Assembly (NCBI GenBank): GCA_017458065.1
Contig: JAFTGD010000042.1
Span: 124,001-188,000 of the forward strand
Reading direction: 5' to 3'
DNA: 64,000 nucleotides
From: Oscillospiraceae bacterium
GTDB taxonomy: Bacteria > Bacillota > Clostridia > Oscillospirales > Oscillospiraceae
Shown here: positions 17,137 through 24,996 of the stretch, in pieces
Numbering within the stretch: position 1 is the stretch's first letter
Layout: each line of letters starts with the position of its first letter
Position numbers and translations under genes: made by a program
The notes under the pieces: generated by a model
Database searches by the model: none
What the model saw: only the letters and a program-made list of their open reading frames with translations
Told to the model about the DNA's origin: nothing

Positions 17137-17177
17137 TTTCCTCATTATCACGATAAAAAAGCGAGATAATGAGGAAA
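17137..17177 (+). promoter_or_regulatory. Inverted repeat upstream of the AAA ATPase gene
   Basis: A perfect 13-bp stem (TTTCCTCATTATC at 17137-17149, complement at 17165-17177) about 63 bases before the ATPase start. It could be an operator or the terminus of an inserted segment. No T-run follows. Confidence 0.55.
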
Positions 17178-17239
17178 AATGGTTGATATTTGTCATTAAA
17201 TATGATATCCTTTACTTCAGCGAAAGGGGCGTGATCCGG

Positions 17240-18682
17240 ATGAGCAAAACAGAGGTAATTGGTCGAACCGAGGAATGGCAGGAACTGGACAGGTGCATGG
17301 AACGCAGGCAGGCGCAGCTTATTACAGTATACGGGCGGCGCAGGGTTGGAAAGACTTTTTTGGTCAACGAATACTTCGACAAACAATTTGATTTTAAACT
17401 GACGGGAGAGTATAAAGCTCCGACAGAAAACCAGCTGGAAAACTTTGTGCTGGAGCTGAACAGACAGGCAAAAACAGAATATGCAGTACCGGAAAGCTGG
17501 AGAGCCGCTTTTTCTCTTTTCAGGGGATATCTGTCTTCGTTGCCAGAGGAGGAGAAGCACATTGTGTTTTTTGACGAAATGCCCTGGCTGGATACACCCC
17601 GCTCAGGATTTCTTTCTGCTTTTGAATATTTCTGGAATGATTTTGGCTGTGCATGTGACAATTTGGTCTTCGTTGTCTGCGGGTCTTCAACTTCCTGGAT
17701 GGCTGAGAATATAGAGCATAATAAAGGGGGTTTATTCAATCGCCTGACCAGCAAAATTGTACTGCCGCCCTTTACCCTGCGGGAAACAGAGCAATACCTG
17801 CAGGCCATCGGGATAGAATGGGCGCGGTATGATATTACTCAACTTTATATGATTACGGGCGGAATTCCTTATTACCTTAGCTTTCTTAATCCGTCACTTT
17901 CTCTGAGTGAAAATATTGATCGTCTTTTTTTCCGGAAGGGCGCCGAATTGCGGGATGAATTTGATCATTTGTACCGTACGCTTTTCAAAAACAGCGAGCA
18001 GTATATCAGAATCGTAGAGGAACTCAGCCGAAAAAAAGGCGGAATGGGAAAGGCTCAGCTGGCTGCGAAGGCTGGGCTTCCTCTGAATGGCGATTTCACG
18101 AAAAAGCTAACCAATCTGGTAGATGCCGGTTTTGTCAGAGCATCCGTTTTTTACAATCAGAAAAAACGAGATATTCAGTATCAACTCTCCGACTACTACA
18201 CGCAGTTTTATTTTCGTTTTATAAAAAATCATTACGGGCAGGATGAACACTTTTGGACAAATACGGTTGACCTTCCCTCGCGCCGTGTATGGGCGGGGCT
18301 GACATTTGAACAGCTTTGCCGGGATCACAGTGCTCAGATCAGGCAAAAGCTCGGCATCTCCGGTGTCCTCTCCGAGGAATCCGTTTGGTTTTCCCGCAGC
18401 AGTAAAGATGATTCATCCCGTGGCGCCCAGATTGATCTTGTAATTGACCGACGAGATTACACGACGACCTTGTGTGAGATGAAATATTCTGTCAACATCT
18501 TTGAGATAGACAAAGAATATGATATGATCCTCCGAAATAAATTGGAAGCCTTTCGAAGAGAAACAGGTACAAAAAAGTCGCTACAGCTTGCTATGATCAC
18601 AACCTTTGGCGTTAAAAAGAACAAATACAGCAACATCGTCAGCAAACAGATTGTGTTGGACGATTTGTTTACTGCAGGATAA
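17240..18682 (+). CDS. AAA ATPase with C-terminal DUF234/PD-(D/E)XK-like domain
   Basis: A 480-residue protein of the MSN/DUF234 ATPase group. Walker A is GRRRVGKT (residues 32-39), Walker B HIVFFDEMPWLD and sensor FVVCGSSTSWM. A winged-helix segment (about 270-320) is followed by a C-terminal nuclease-like core with AQIDLVIDR and LCEMKYS, matching D-E-x-K. ATG 17240 is used; the longer frame to 17183 lacks a ribosome site. It is the only rightward gene in a leftward region, is visibly more AT-rich than its neighbours, and is flanked by an 86-bp repeat, all pointing to insertion. Such genes are common accessory genes whose role is unsettled. Confidence 0.85.
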   Translation: MSKTEVIGRTEEWQELDRCMERRQAQLITVYGRRRVGKTFLVNEYFDKQFDFKLTGEYKAPTENQLENFVLELNRQAKTEYAVPESWRAAFSLFRGYLSSLPEEEKHIVFFDEMPWLDTPRSGFLSAFEYFWNDFGCACDNLVFVVCGSSTSWMAENIEHNKGGLFNRLTSKIVLPPFTLRETEQYLQAIGIEWARYDITQLYMITGGIPYYLSFLNPSLSLSENIDRLFFRKGAELRDEFDHLYRTLFKNSEQYIRIVEELSRKKGGMGKAQLAAKAGLPLNGDFTKKLTNLVDAGFVRASVFYNQKKRDIQYQLSDYYTQFYFRFIKNHYGQDEHFWTNTVDLPSRRVWAGLTFEQLCRDHSAQIRQKLGISGVLSEESVWFSRSSKDDSSRGAQIDLVIDRRDYTTTLCEMKYSVNIFEIDKEYDMILRNKLEAFRRETGTKKSLQLAMITTFGVKKNKYSNIVSKQIVLDDLFTAG

Positions 18683-18787
18683 GCAATCGAGGACAGGCGG
18701 TGTCGTCTTTGCTCAGTTCATAAGAAGTCCGTTTTCCCTGGATACGAATCGGTCGCGACAGCGGCTGGATAAGAAATGCTCTCACTT

Positions 18788-18873
18788 GGCAGACCTTCCT
18801 CTGATATTGATGATTTGTTTTAGCACGGAAGTTGTTCCTCTGTGAAATGCAAAAACCGTATCACTGCGATTCA
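18788..18873. repeat. 86-bp direct repeat, copy B
   Basis: A partner of 16929-17014. It ends exactly in the stop codon of the LysR gene and carries a decayed copy of the operon ribosome site and promoter that now points into the 3' end of the ATPase gene. Confidence 0.85.
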
Positions 18874-18874
18874 C
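18842..18874 (-). promoter_or_regulatory. Shared 33-bp palindromic operator, copy 4 (orphan)
   Basis: GTGAAATGCAAAAACC ... GCGATTCAC overlaps the LysR stop codon. No leftward gene lies directly downstream, so it is probably left over from the insertion of the ATPase segment. Confidence 0.6.
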
Positions 18875-19749
18875 TGAACACCGGGCCGCAATTCCTCCGT
18901 CAGCGTATCGATCAGCAGCTCGACCGTCGGCAGTTTTGTGTTCTTCTTCCTGGCGAGGGCAACGCTGATGGTGTCGCCCATGTCCATCGCCCGGATCCCG
19001 GGCGCGTGCAGGTTGCCGTACCATCCGTCCAGCACGGCAACGCCCAGCCCGTTCTCAACACAGGCGAATACCGTGTCCAGGTTCCTCACGGTGACAAAGC
19101 GCGGCACAAAATGATACGGCTGGAAAACCGTCTCCGTCTCGTGGACAATCTGCTGGACGCGCGAGTCGTCCACCAGGAAAAAATAATAGGGGAAAAAGTC
19201 CTCCGGGCTGAGCAGTGTCTCATACCCCTCCAGCCGCTCGGAGTAGACGATATACCGCCGGACCGACGTGATCCGTTCGATCTCCAGATCCGGCTCCTGA
19301 TTCAGATAGTTCTCCATCGAGAGCACCGCGTCCAGGCGCTTCTCATTCAGGCCCTGGATCAGATCCCGAAAGTCCAGGCACTCCAGATGAATCCGAAAGT
19401 CCGGCAGCAGCTGCCGGCAGCGCTGAACCACGTCCGGGAGAAATGCGGACAGGTTCCATCCTGTGTTATATCCCAGATGAAGACTGGGAGAGCCGCCTGA
19501 GAGCAGATTCCGCGTGTGTTCGAACTCTTTGGCAAAGTGCTGGAAAAGGTTGTAGTACTCTTTCCCCGCCTCCGAGAGCAAGATCCTGCGGCTGCTTTCC
19601 CTGACAAACAGCTTCGCCCCCAGCTCCTCCTCCAGACTGGAGATATACCGGCTCACAGCCGGCTGGGGCAGCATCAGGTTCTCCGCCGCCTTGGTAAAGT
19701 TCAGCAGCTTTCCCGCCTCCAGAAAGCACTCGATCTGTCTGGAATTCAT
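18871..19749 (-). CDS. LysR-family transcriptional regulator
   Basis: A 292-residue LysR protein. The N-terminal winged helix-turn-helix is MNSRQIECFLEAGKLLNFTKAAENLMLPQPAVSRYISSLEEELGAKLF, followed by the linker helix and a substrate-binding domain (about residues 90-290). It lies upstream of the 2-oxoacid oxidoreductase operon on the same strand, now separated from it by the ATPase segment. I propose it recognises the 33-bp palindrome found at the oxidoreductase, YkvI-like and MFS genes. The inducer is unknown. Confidence 0.92.
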   Translation of the reverse strand: MNSRQIECFLEAGKLLNFTKAAENLMLPQPAVSRYISSLEEELGAKLFVRESSRRILLSEAGKEYYNLFQHFAKEFEHTRNLLSGGSPSLHLGYNTGWNLSAFLPDVVQRCRQLLPDFRIHLECLDFRDLIQGLNEKRLDAVLSMENYLNQEPDLEIERITSVRRYIVYSERLEGYETLLSPEDFFPYYFFLVDDSRVQQIVHETETVFQPYHFVPRFVTVRNLDTVFACVENGLGVAVLDGWYGNLHAPGIRAMDMGDTISVALARKKNTKLPTVELLIDTLTEELRPGVQ

Positions 19750-19779
19750 CCGCCTTGTCCTCCTTCTCTTTCAGGAATG

Positions 19780-19813
19780 TCGGAAAAGCTCCCGAAGCCG
19801 GGAGCTTTTCCGA
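19780..19813 (-). terminator. Terminator of the LVIVD gene
   Basis: A 15-bp perfect stem (TCGGAAAAGCTCCCG, loop of 4, complement) directly after the stop codon of the LVIVD gene and before the LysR start. Confidence 0.75.
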
Positions 19814-19822
19814 TTGATGCCG

Positions 19823-21202
19823 TCACACCAGGCACTTCAGCACATAGACGCCGTCGTGCATGGCATTGAGGAAGATATAGCCTCTGTCGTCCACCACAAG
19901 GTCTTCCGCCGTGCCCATGGGCTTGTTCGCCATCGGCACATCGAAGCAGAGCTTCTCGGGATTCGGGGGGATGAAATAGGCGATTTCTTTGGGGACATAG
20001 GGGTCGCTGACGTCATAGACGCGCAGCCCCGCATGGAAGTAGCAGTCGTAGACCCGGTCGGAGCGATCTTCGATCCAGGGTTTGCCGGTCATGGGCTCGT
20101 GCAGGTTGTGCGGGCCGAAGGACGTCGGGAACGGCAGTCCCAGCTGGTTGAAGTTCTTATACGGCCAGTTCTCCGGGATCTCCGGATACGGGAACACCGC
20201 GATCATCACCGGGTCGGTGGGATCCGAGACGTCGAACATCTCAATCCCGCAGAAGGCATGGACGCCGAAGCGGTCAAACTCGTGCTCCGAGTAGGTCCAC
20301 TGGCGCTCGCCTTCCTGCATGCCGACGGCGTAGTTTGTGCCGTGGATCGGCATAAAGGTATGGCACAGCGCGCCGCCGAATTTTGTCGCGAAGGGCGGGG
20401 TCATCTTCAGCTCGCCCAGCACCTGCGGCACCTGGGGATCCGAGATGTCCAGGATCTTAAAGCCCGCGCCTGCGCAGGAAATATACGTCAGGTTCTTGTC
20501 CGTCTCCGCAAAGGGGAAGTGGACATAGCCGGGATAGGTGTTGTGGCCCTGCCAGCCTTCCCAGTTTTTCTCTACGGTCTTCTTCGTCTGGTTGCCGACG
20601 AACTGGCCCGGGTTCCACCAGCGTCCGGCCTCAACCGGGTGCTCGGGATCCGCGATGTCGACAATGCGGTAAATATAGTCCTTGAAGCCCGGCGCCGTTC
20701 CGGAGACATGGACGTAACGCCCGCCGTTATAGGTAAAGCGATGCACGCCGCCGAAGCGGTTTTCGGGGTCGCCGGTCGCCCAGAAGGAGAGCTTCTTCGG
20801 ATGCTCAGGATCCTCCTTGAGAGAGAAGATGTGGATGCCGCCGGGGGCCGGCTTATAGTGTGCGGGGGCCGGTCCGTGCAGAAACTCTAGGCAGTTGCCG
20901 TTGGAGACGATGAGAAGATCGTCCGCAACCTGGCACTTGGGCGTGGACATATAGGGGTACTCGTTCGGATCCATCACTGGCATATACTGCACATGTCTCG
21001 GGTTTGCCGGGTCGGTCACATCCAGGATCTCCACGCCGTAGCCGAAGAAGCAGCCGCCGTAGAGATAATACCGCCCGTCCGCGGTCTTATACAGCTGGGA
21101 CTGGAAGAGATAGTGATTGTCGCAGTCGTGATGCGCCAGGACTTCCATGTTCTTGATATAGCCTTCGTTGCCGGGGCTTTTTGCGTAGAATTTACCGCTC
21201 AT
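19823..21202 (-). CDS. LVIVD-repeat beta-propeller protein
   Basis: A 459-residue protein made of LVIVD-type repeats, for example VEILDVTDPANPRHV, FKILDISDPQVPQVL, IEMFDVSDPTDPVMI and LRVYDVSDPYVPKEI, plus further weaker copies, consistent with a seven-bladed beta-propeller. There is no signal peptide, so it is probably cytoplasmic. Start ATG 21202 follows AAAAGGAGAAG. It is divergent from the zinc-ribbon flavoprotein gene across 240 bases. It might be an enzyme or scaffold acting with the flavoprotein, but no catalytic site can be named. Confidence 0.85.
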   Translation of the reverse strand: MSGKFYAKSPGNEGYIKNMEVLAHHDCDNHYLFQSQLYKTADGRYYLYGGCFFGYGVEILDVTDPANPRHVQYMPVMDPNEYPYMSTPKCQVADDLLIVSNGNCLEFLHGPAPAHYKPAPGGIHIFSLKEDPEHPKKLSFWATGDPENRFGGVHRFTYNGGRYVHVSGTAPGFKDYIYRIVDIADPEHPVEAGRWWNPGQFVGNQTKKTVEKNWEGWQGHNTYPGYVHFPFAETDKNLTYISCAGAGFKILDISDPQVPQVLGELKMTPPFATKFGGALCHTFMPIHGTNYAVGMQEGERQWTYSEHEFDRFGVHAFCGIEMFDVSDPTDPVMIAVFPYPEIPENWPYKNFNQLGLPFPTSFGPHNLHEPMTGKPWIEDRSDRVYDCYFHAGLRVYDVSDPYVPKEIAYFIPPNPEKLCFDVPMANKPMGTAEDLVVDDRGYIFLNAMHDGVYVLKCLV

Positions 21203-21442
21203 AATGTCTTCTCCTTTTCCGTCAGCAGATTGCTTGTGTTTTTCTTATCAGAGCTGCTTCTATTATACATGGCAAACCATCGCAAATCCAATATTAAAAT
21301 TGGGGCAAACCGATAACATTATTGTTATTATTAAAACACAATTTTGGCATTTTTCAAGATAGATATTTCGTTATATAATAAACACATCCTCAGAGCAGAA
21401 ATCTGTCTTTTCAAATCAAAACAAAAACAGGAGGTCAAAATC
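21203..21442. promoter_or_regulatory. Divergent intergenic region with candidate regulator sites
   Basis: It holds a -10 TATAAT in each direction, a palindrome ATAACA-TTAT-TGTTAT (near 21313-21328), two GGTTTGCC copies on the minus strand, and TTTTGGCATTTTTCAAG (21342-21358). The last resembles the 23-bp iterons upstream of the DUF2804 gene. The binding protein may be the LysR at 23966. Confidence 0.5.
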
Positions 21443-22432
21443 ATGAAAATTCTCGGAATCTCATGCGGAACCAAAAACGGCAACAACGACACCATGTGCC
21501 GCGTGGCACTCGAAGCCTGCCGCGATGCTGGCGCCGAAATCGAATTCATCCATGCCTTCGACTGGGACCTTCGTCCCTGCACCGGCTGCGTGGCCTGCTC
21601 CCGCGGTCTGGTCATGGGCAAGGGTATGGTCTGCACCCAGAAGGACGACTATGCCGCCCTGTATCAGAAGCTGGTTGAAGCCGACGGTGTGCTGATCGTC
21701 GATCCCATCTATGAGTCCGGCGGTTCCGGTCTGTTCCACATCATCTGCGACCGCATGGGGCCCGGTCACGACTCCGGCATGCTGATGATGCTGGACGGCA
21801 AGCTGAAGGAGCAGGGCAAGGAAGGCCTGAATCCCCGTATGTTCATGCAGAAAGCCATCTCCTTCGTGGGCATCGGCGGCTCCGACTGGGCCTGCCGTGT
21901 GGAGACCGACCACGCCATGCTGGCCATGTCTCCCGGCTGGAAGGTGATTGACAACGACTTCTTCTCATGGAGCAAGGACGTCATCATGCATGACGACAAG
22001 ATTGCCCGGATGCAGGAGATCGGCAGGAACCTGGTCGAGGCTGCCCAGTACATCATTGACAACCACGTCATGATCCCCGGCTCCGAGAATCTGGATCTCT
22101 GGAAAGGCGCAGCCGGCGGATGCCCCCACTGTCACGGCAACAACTTCTATGTCTTCCCCGGCACCAACCACGCCGTCTGCGAGCTCTGCGGCCTTGAGGG
22201 CCATCTGGAAGTGACGGATGAAGGCGTGAAGCTGGTGGGCGATCCCGGTCTGGGCGTCAACGGCACCATCGAGCACTGCCACGATCTGCTCTCCGGCAAG
22301 GCCGCTCACGGCGCCGATATCTTCGAGAACGAAGGCCGCCTCATGAACCTCTTTAAGGATCCCGAGTTCAAGGCGCGCAAACAGCACTACACCGACGTCA
22401 TCGCTCCGACCCCCGCCCCTTCCAAGCAGTAA
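21443..22432 (+). CDS. Flavodoxin-like FMN reductase with C-terminal zinc ribbon
   Basis: A 329-residue protein. Residues 1-220 form an NAD(P)H-dependent FMN reductase fold (MKILGISCGTKNGNND, CTGCVACSRG, DPIYESGGSGLFHIICDRMGPGHD). A C-terminal metal-binding module follows with CPHCHGNN and CELCGLEG, a zinc-ribbon pattern rare in this family. ATG 21443 follows AGGAGG. It heads an operon with the double-barrel protein and the 4-TM protein. The reductase probably acts on an aromatic or quinone-like substrate (inference from family). Confidence 0.82.
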   Translation: MKILGISCGTKNGNNDTMCRVALEACRDAGAEIEFIHAFDWDLRPCTGCVACSRGLVMGKGMVCTQKDDYAALYQKLVEADGVLIVDPIYESGGSGLFHIICDRMGPGHDSGMLMMLDGKLKEQGKEGLNPRMFMQKAISFVGIGGSDWACRVETDHAMLAMSPGWKVIDNDFFSWSKDVIMHDDKIARMQEIGRNLVEAAQYIIDNHVMIPGSENLDLWKGAAGGCPHCHGNNFYVFPGTNHAVCELCGLEGHLEVTDEGVKLVGDPGLGVNGTIEHCHDLLSGKAAHGADIFENEGRLMNLFKDPEFKARKQHYTDVIAPTPAPSKQ

Positions 22433-22458
22433 AAACCGGAGATACGGAGGAGAAAAAC

Positions 22459-23307
22459 ATGGCTTTTGAATTCAACATCATGCGTAGCCTTATCTATGTA
22501 GGCCTCGCGAGAGAAGAATACCGCCCGAAGCTTGAAGAGTGGCTCTATAAGTACCATGTCCCCGAAAGCATCAGCAAATTCACCCCCTACTGCACCAAGT
22601 ACGCCTTTTATCAGGCTTACCCGACGCCCCCCGAGGGAGACCGCTTCGGCGCAAGGAAGATGCAGCTGACCGAGCACTACTGGCTGGTGGACGAGCACCT
22701 GCCCGAGATGGCAAACAACATCTATAACGAGTTTATGCCCATGGACGTGCTGAAATGGCAGGGCTGCATCCCCGATGAGAACGCGCCGCAGTTCCACGTC
22801 AACGCCGAGTCCGGTGACGCCGGCCGCGCAGTGGGCGGCGGTGATTTCCCGCCCTTCATCTTCAGTTTTGTTCCCATCAACTGGGAGGAGGACTTCAAAG
22901 GCCGCGGTCTGACGCCCGAGGACGGACCGAACTACCGCTGGCAGTTCCTGATCCAGTATCCGGACGGAGTGTCAAAGGAAGACGGGGAAAAGTGGTTCTA
23001 TGACGAGGTCGTCCCCTACTTCACAAAGAGCATTTTCGTGCGGCGCTTTGTCAGCAGCAAGGTCAAAATCAACTACGGCGCGCCCACCGCGCAGTTTGAC
23101 CGTCTTGTCGAGCTGTGGTTTGAAGGTCCCGAGGAGTGGTACAAGGCCGCTGTCGAGCACGCCGGCCAGATCCGCAAGCCGGACTGGGCCCAGCAGGAGC
23201 AGTTCCCCTATCTGAAGCCCCAGCACAACATCGCCTCCATCTTCTGCGGCGACCGCGCCACCAGCGACAACTACACCCAGTATCACGGTTATATCACCAT
23301 GCGCTGA
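22459..23307 (+). CDS. Uncharacterised protein with two alpha/beta-barrel-like (EthD-type) halves
   Basis: A 282-residue protein with no signal peptide. The two halves each read like a dimeric ferredoxin-fold unit: an N-terminal half with LEEWLYKYHVPESISKFTPYCTKYAFYQAY, and a C-terminal half with GEKWFYDEVVPYFTKSIFVRRFVSSKV then FDRLVELWFEGPEEWYKAAVE. EthD and related barrels handle aromatic or polyketide-like molecules. The assignment rests on pattern, not on a recognised signature. It lies 26 bases after the flavoprotein gene in one operon. Confidence 0.6.
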   Translation: MAFEFNIMRSLIYVGLAREEYRPKLEEWLYKYHVPESISKFTPYCTKYAFYQAYPTPPEGDRFGARKMQLTEHYWLVDEHLPEMANNIYNEFMPMDVLKWQGCIPDENAPQFHVNAESGDAGRAVGGGDFPPFIFSFVPINWEEDFKGRGLTPEDGPNYRWQFLIQYPDGVSKEDGEKWFYDEVVPYFTKSIFVRRFVSSKVKINYGAPTAQFDRLVELWFEGPEEWYKAAVEHAGQIRKPDWAQQEQFPYLKPQHNIASIFCGDRATSDNYTQYHGYITMR

Positions 23308-23334
23308 CGCGATGCCGGCCGAAAGGAGAACATC

Positions 23335-23805
23335 ATGCCCACCAAGAAAATGATCCTTACGCAGAACCTGGTGTTTAACCTGCCCACCTGCGTCGTCATG
23401 ACGCTTACCGCCGCGCTCGCCAGCGGGGCCGGTCTGAACCCGGGGACCATCATCCAGTATTTTATCGGTCTGGTTGTCATTGAAATCCTCGGCGCGGTGA
23501 TTCCGGTTCAGAAAATCGCCATGGGTATCGGGGCCAGGTTCTTCCCGGGGAAAAACCCGATGGCCATGCCTCAGTTCCTGCTTCCCGCGGCGGTCCTGAC
23601 CGTCATCTTCACCGTTCCCATGACGCTCGTGATGACCGCCGTCGGACTCAAGATGGGCGGTCAGCCGATGAATATCTACTGGTTCGCTTTCCTCGGTACT
23701 TTGCCGAAGATGCTTCTTGCGGCATACATCTCCGTGCTGATTTTCCTTCCTCTGTCGATGAAGGTTTCCGGCATGGATAAGCTTGGCGCCCCTCCGCAGG
23801 CGTAA
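23335..23805 (+). CDS. Small four-helix membrane protein (DUF2798-like)
   Basis: A 156-residue protein with four predicted membrane helices arranged as two pairs, each followed by a similar turn (GLNPGTIIQYFIGLVVIEILG; MNIYWFAFLGTLPKMLLAAYI). This internal duplication resembles DUF2798-type proteins. It is the last gene of the flavoprotein operon. It could export or import the operon's substrate, but no transport signature is recognised. Confidence 0.6.
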   Translation: MPTKKMILTQNLVFNLPTCVVMTLTAALASGAGLNPGTIIQYFIGLVVIEILGAVIPVQKIAMGIGARFFPGKNPMAMPQFLLPAAVLTVIFTVPMTLVMTAVGLKMGGQPMNIYWFAFLGTLPKMLLAAYISVLIFLPLSMKVSGMDKLGAPPQA

Positions 23806-23817
23806 ACATTATCACAG

Positions 23818-23878
23818 AAAAGAGCTCTTTCTCCAGCGGTCCGTTTTCGGGCAGCCCGGTGAGGAAGAGCTCTTTTTT
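23818..23878 (+). terminator. Terminator of the flavoprotein operon
   Basis: AAAAGAGCTCTT pairs with AAGAGCTCTTTT, followed by further Ts. The stem encloses about 35 bases. Confidence 0.75.
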
Positions 23879-23965
23879 GCGCCGCTTTCGCTTGATTTTT
23901 CATCGAAAACGGCTTATGATAAGGACACTTTATTTCTGTTCATACCGCTTTCGGGGGTGAATGCT

Positions 23966-24853
23966 TTGAACATTTTCCAGATCGAATGTTTTCTGGCTCT
24001 TTCCCGTTCGCTGAATTTTACCCAGACATCGGAGGACCTGTTCATCTCCCAGCCGACGCTCAGCCGCAACATCGCCTCTCTCGAGCAGGAACTGGGCGTT
24101 CAGCTTCTGGTACGCAACACCAAGACAGTCGAGCTCACCGCAGCCGGACGCCGCTTTGCAAAAAGCATTGCCGGATCGCTGGATCAGCTGCAGGACTCCA
24201 TTGAAGACGCCCGCCTCGCCCGGGACGGCGTCGTCGGGTCTCTCCGGCTCGGCATTCAGGTGGACACCTTTGAGCCTTTTATTGTGGATCTTGTCAACCG
24301 CTTTCGTGAGACCCATCCGCAGATCGAGCTCAAGCTGCAGCCCATGTCCATGTCCAAGCTCCAGCGCGGCATCAACAACGGCACGCTGGATCTGGTGATC
24401 GGCGCCAGAGAGACCAACCTCCGCCATCCGTGTCGGCTGCTTCTGAGCGAGCGGGACGAATGCATCGCCCTGCCCGCGGGCCACCCTCTCTCCGGGTACA
24501 AGTCGCTGCGGATGGAAGACCTGCGGGATGAATCCTTTGTTGCCATGTCTCAGGCAACCTCCGCGCCGGGGCACTATCTGCTGCTGAAGTATGCCAACGA
24601 CGCCGGCTTCTCCCCCAAGATTGTCGCCTCCGCCGAGACGGTCCCCTCGCTGATGATGATGGTGGCCTGCGGTGTCGGGATCGCGGTTCTCTACGGGGAT
24701 CTCTCCGTCAACGCCTGCGGCCGGATCTCTTTTGTTCCTCTGGAAGGAGTCTCGAGCTTTAAGCGCTATCTGATCTGGGATGAGGACAGCAGCAATCCCG
24801 CTCTCGCCGCCTTTGTGGACTGCGCAAAAGAGCTTTATCCGAAAGAAGCCTGA
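23966..24853 (+). CDS. LysR-family transcriptional regulator
   Basis: A 295-residue LysR protein with the helix-turn-helix near residues 18-37 (TQTSEDLFISQPTLSRNIAS) and a substrate-binding domain. The start is uncertain: TTG 23966 gives the usual LysR opening (LNIFQIECFLALSRSLNFT) with GGGGG about 8 bases upstream, while GTG 23957 has no spacing from that site. The frame upstream to 23783 runs through the terminator and is rejected. It follows the flavoprotein operon and is the natural candidate to control it and the LVIVD gene. Confidence 0.88.
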   Translation: MNIFQIECFLALSRSLNFTQTSEDLFISQPTLSRNIASLEQELGVQLLVRNTKTVELTAAGRRFAKSIAGSLDQLQDSIEDARLARDGVVGSLRLGIQVDTFEPFIVDLVNRFRETHPQIELKLQPMSMSKLQRGINNGTLDLVIGARETNLRHPCRLLLSERDECIALPAGHPLSGYKSLRMEDLRDESFVAMSQATSAPGHYLLLKYANDAGFSPKIVASAETVPSLMMMVACGVGIAVLYGDLSVNACGRISFVPLEGVSSFKRYLIWDEDSSNPALAAFVDCAKELYPKEA

Positions 24854-24882
24854 TTGCTGCGCCAAAAAATAAGAAAACGGAA

Positions 24883-24936
24883 AACAGAGCTGTGAAGCTC
24901 GGGAGCATTCTCTCCCGGTTTCACAGCTCTGCTGTT
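24883..24936. terminator. Terminator hairpin, repeat family 1, copy 1
   Basis: A two-part stem, CAGAGCTGTGAA and CGGGAG paired with CTCCCG and TTCACAGCTCTG, between the convergent LysR and DUF2804 genes. The same sequence recurs after trpA at 47811-47858. Confidence 0.7.
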
Positions 24937-24996
24937 ATTCCGATCCTCTTCTGCCCGGCTCTCGGGCCTGAAATTTTATTGGGATACAGACCGGCT

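Noticed and set aside
16929-18873. Insertion sequence carrying the AAA ATPase
   Set aside because: There is no transposase, and the 86-bp flanking duplication is far longer than any known target duplication and is made of promoter sequence.
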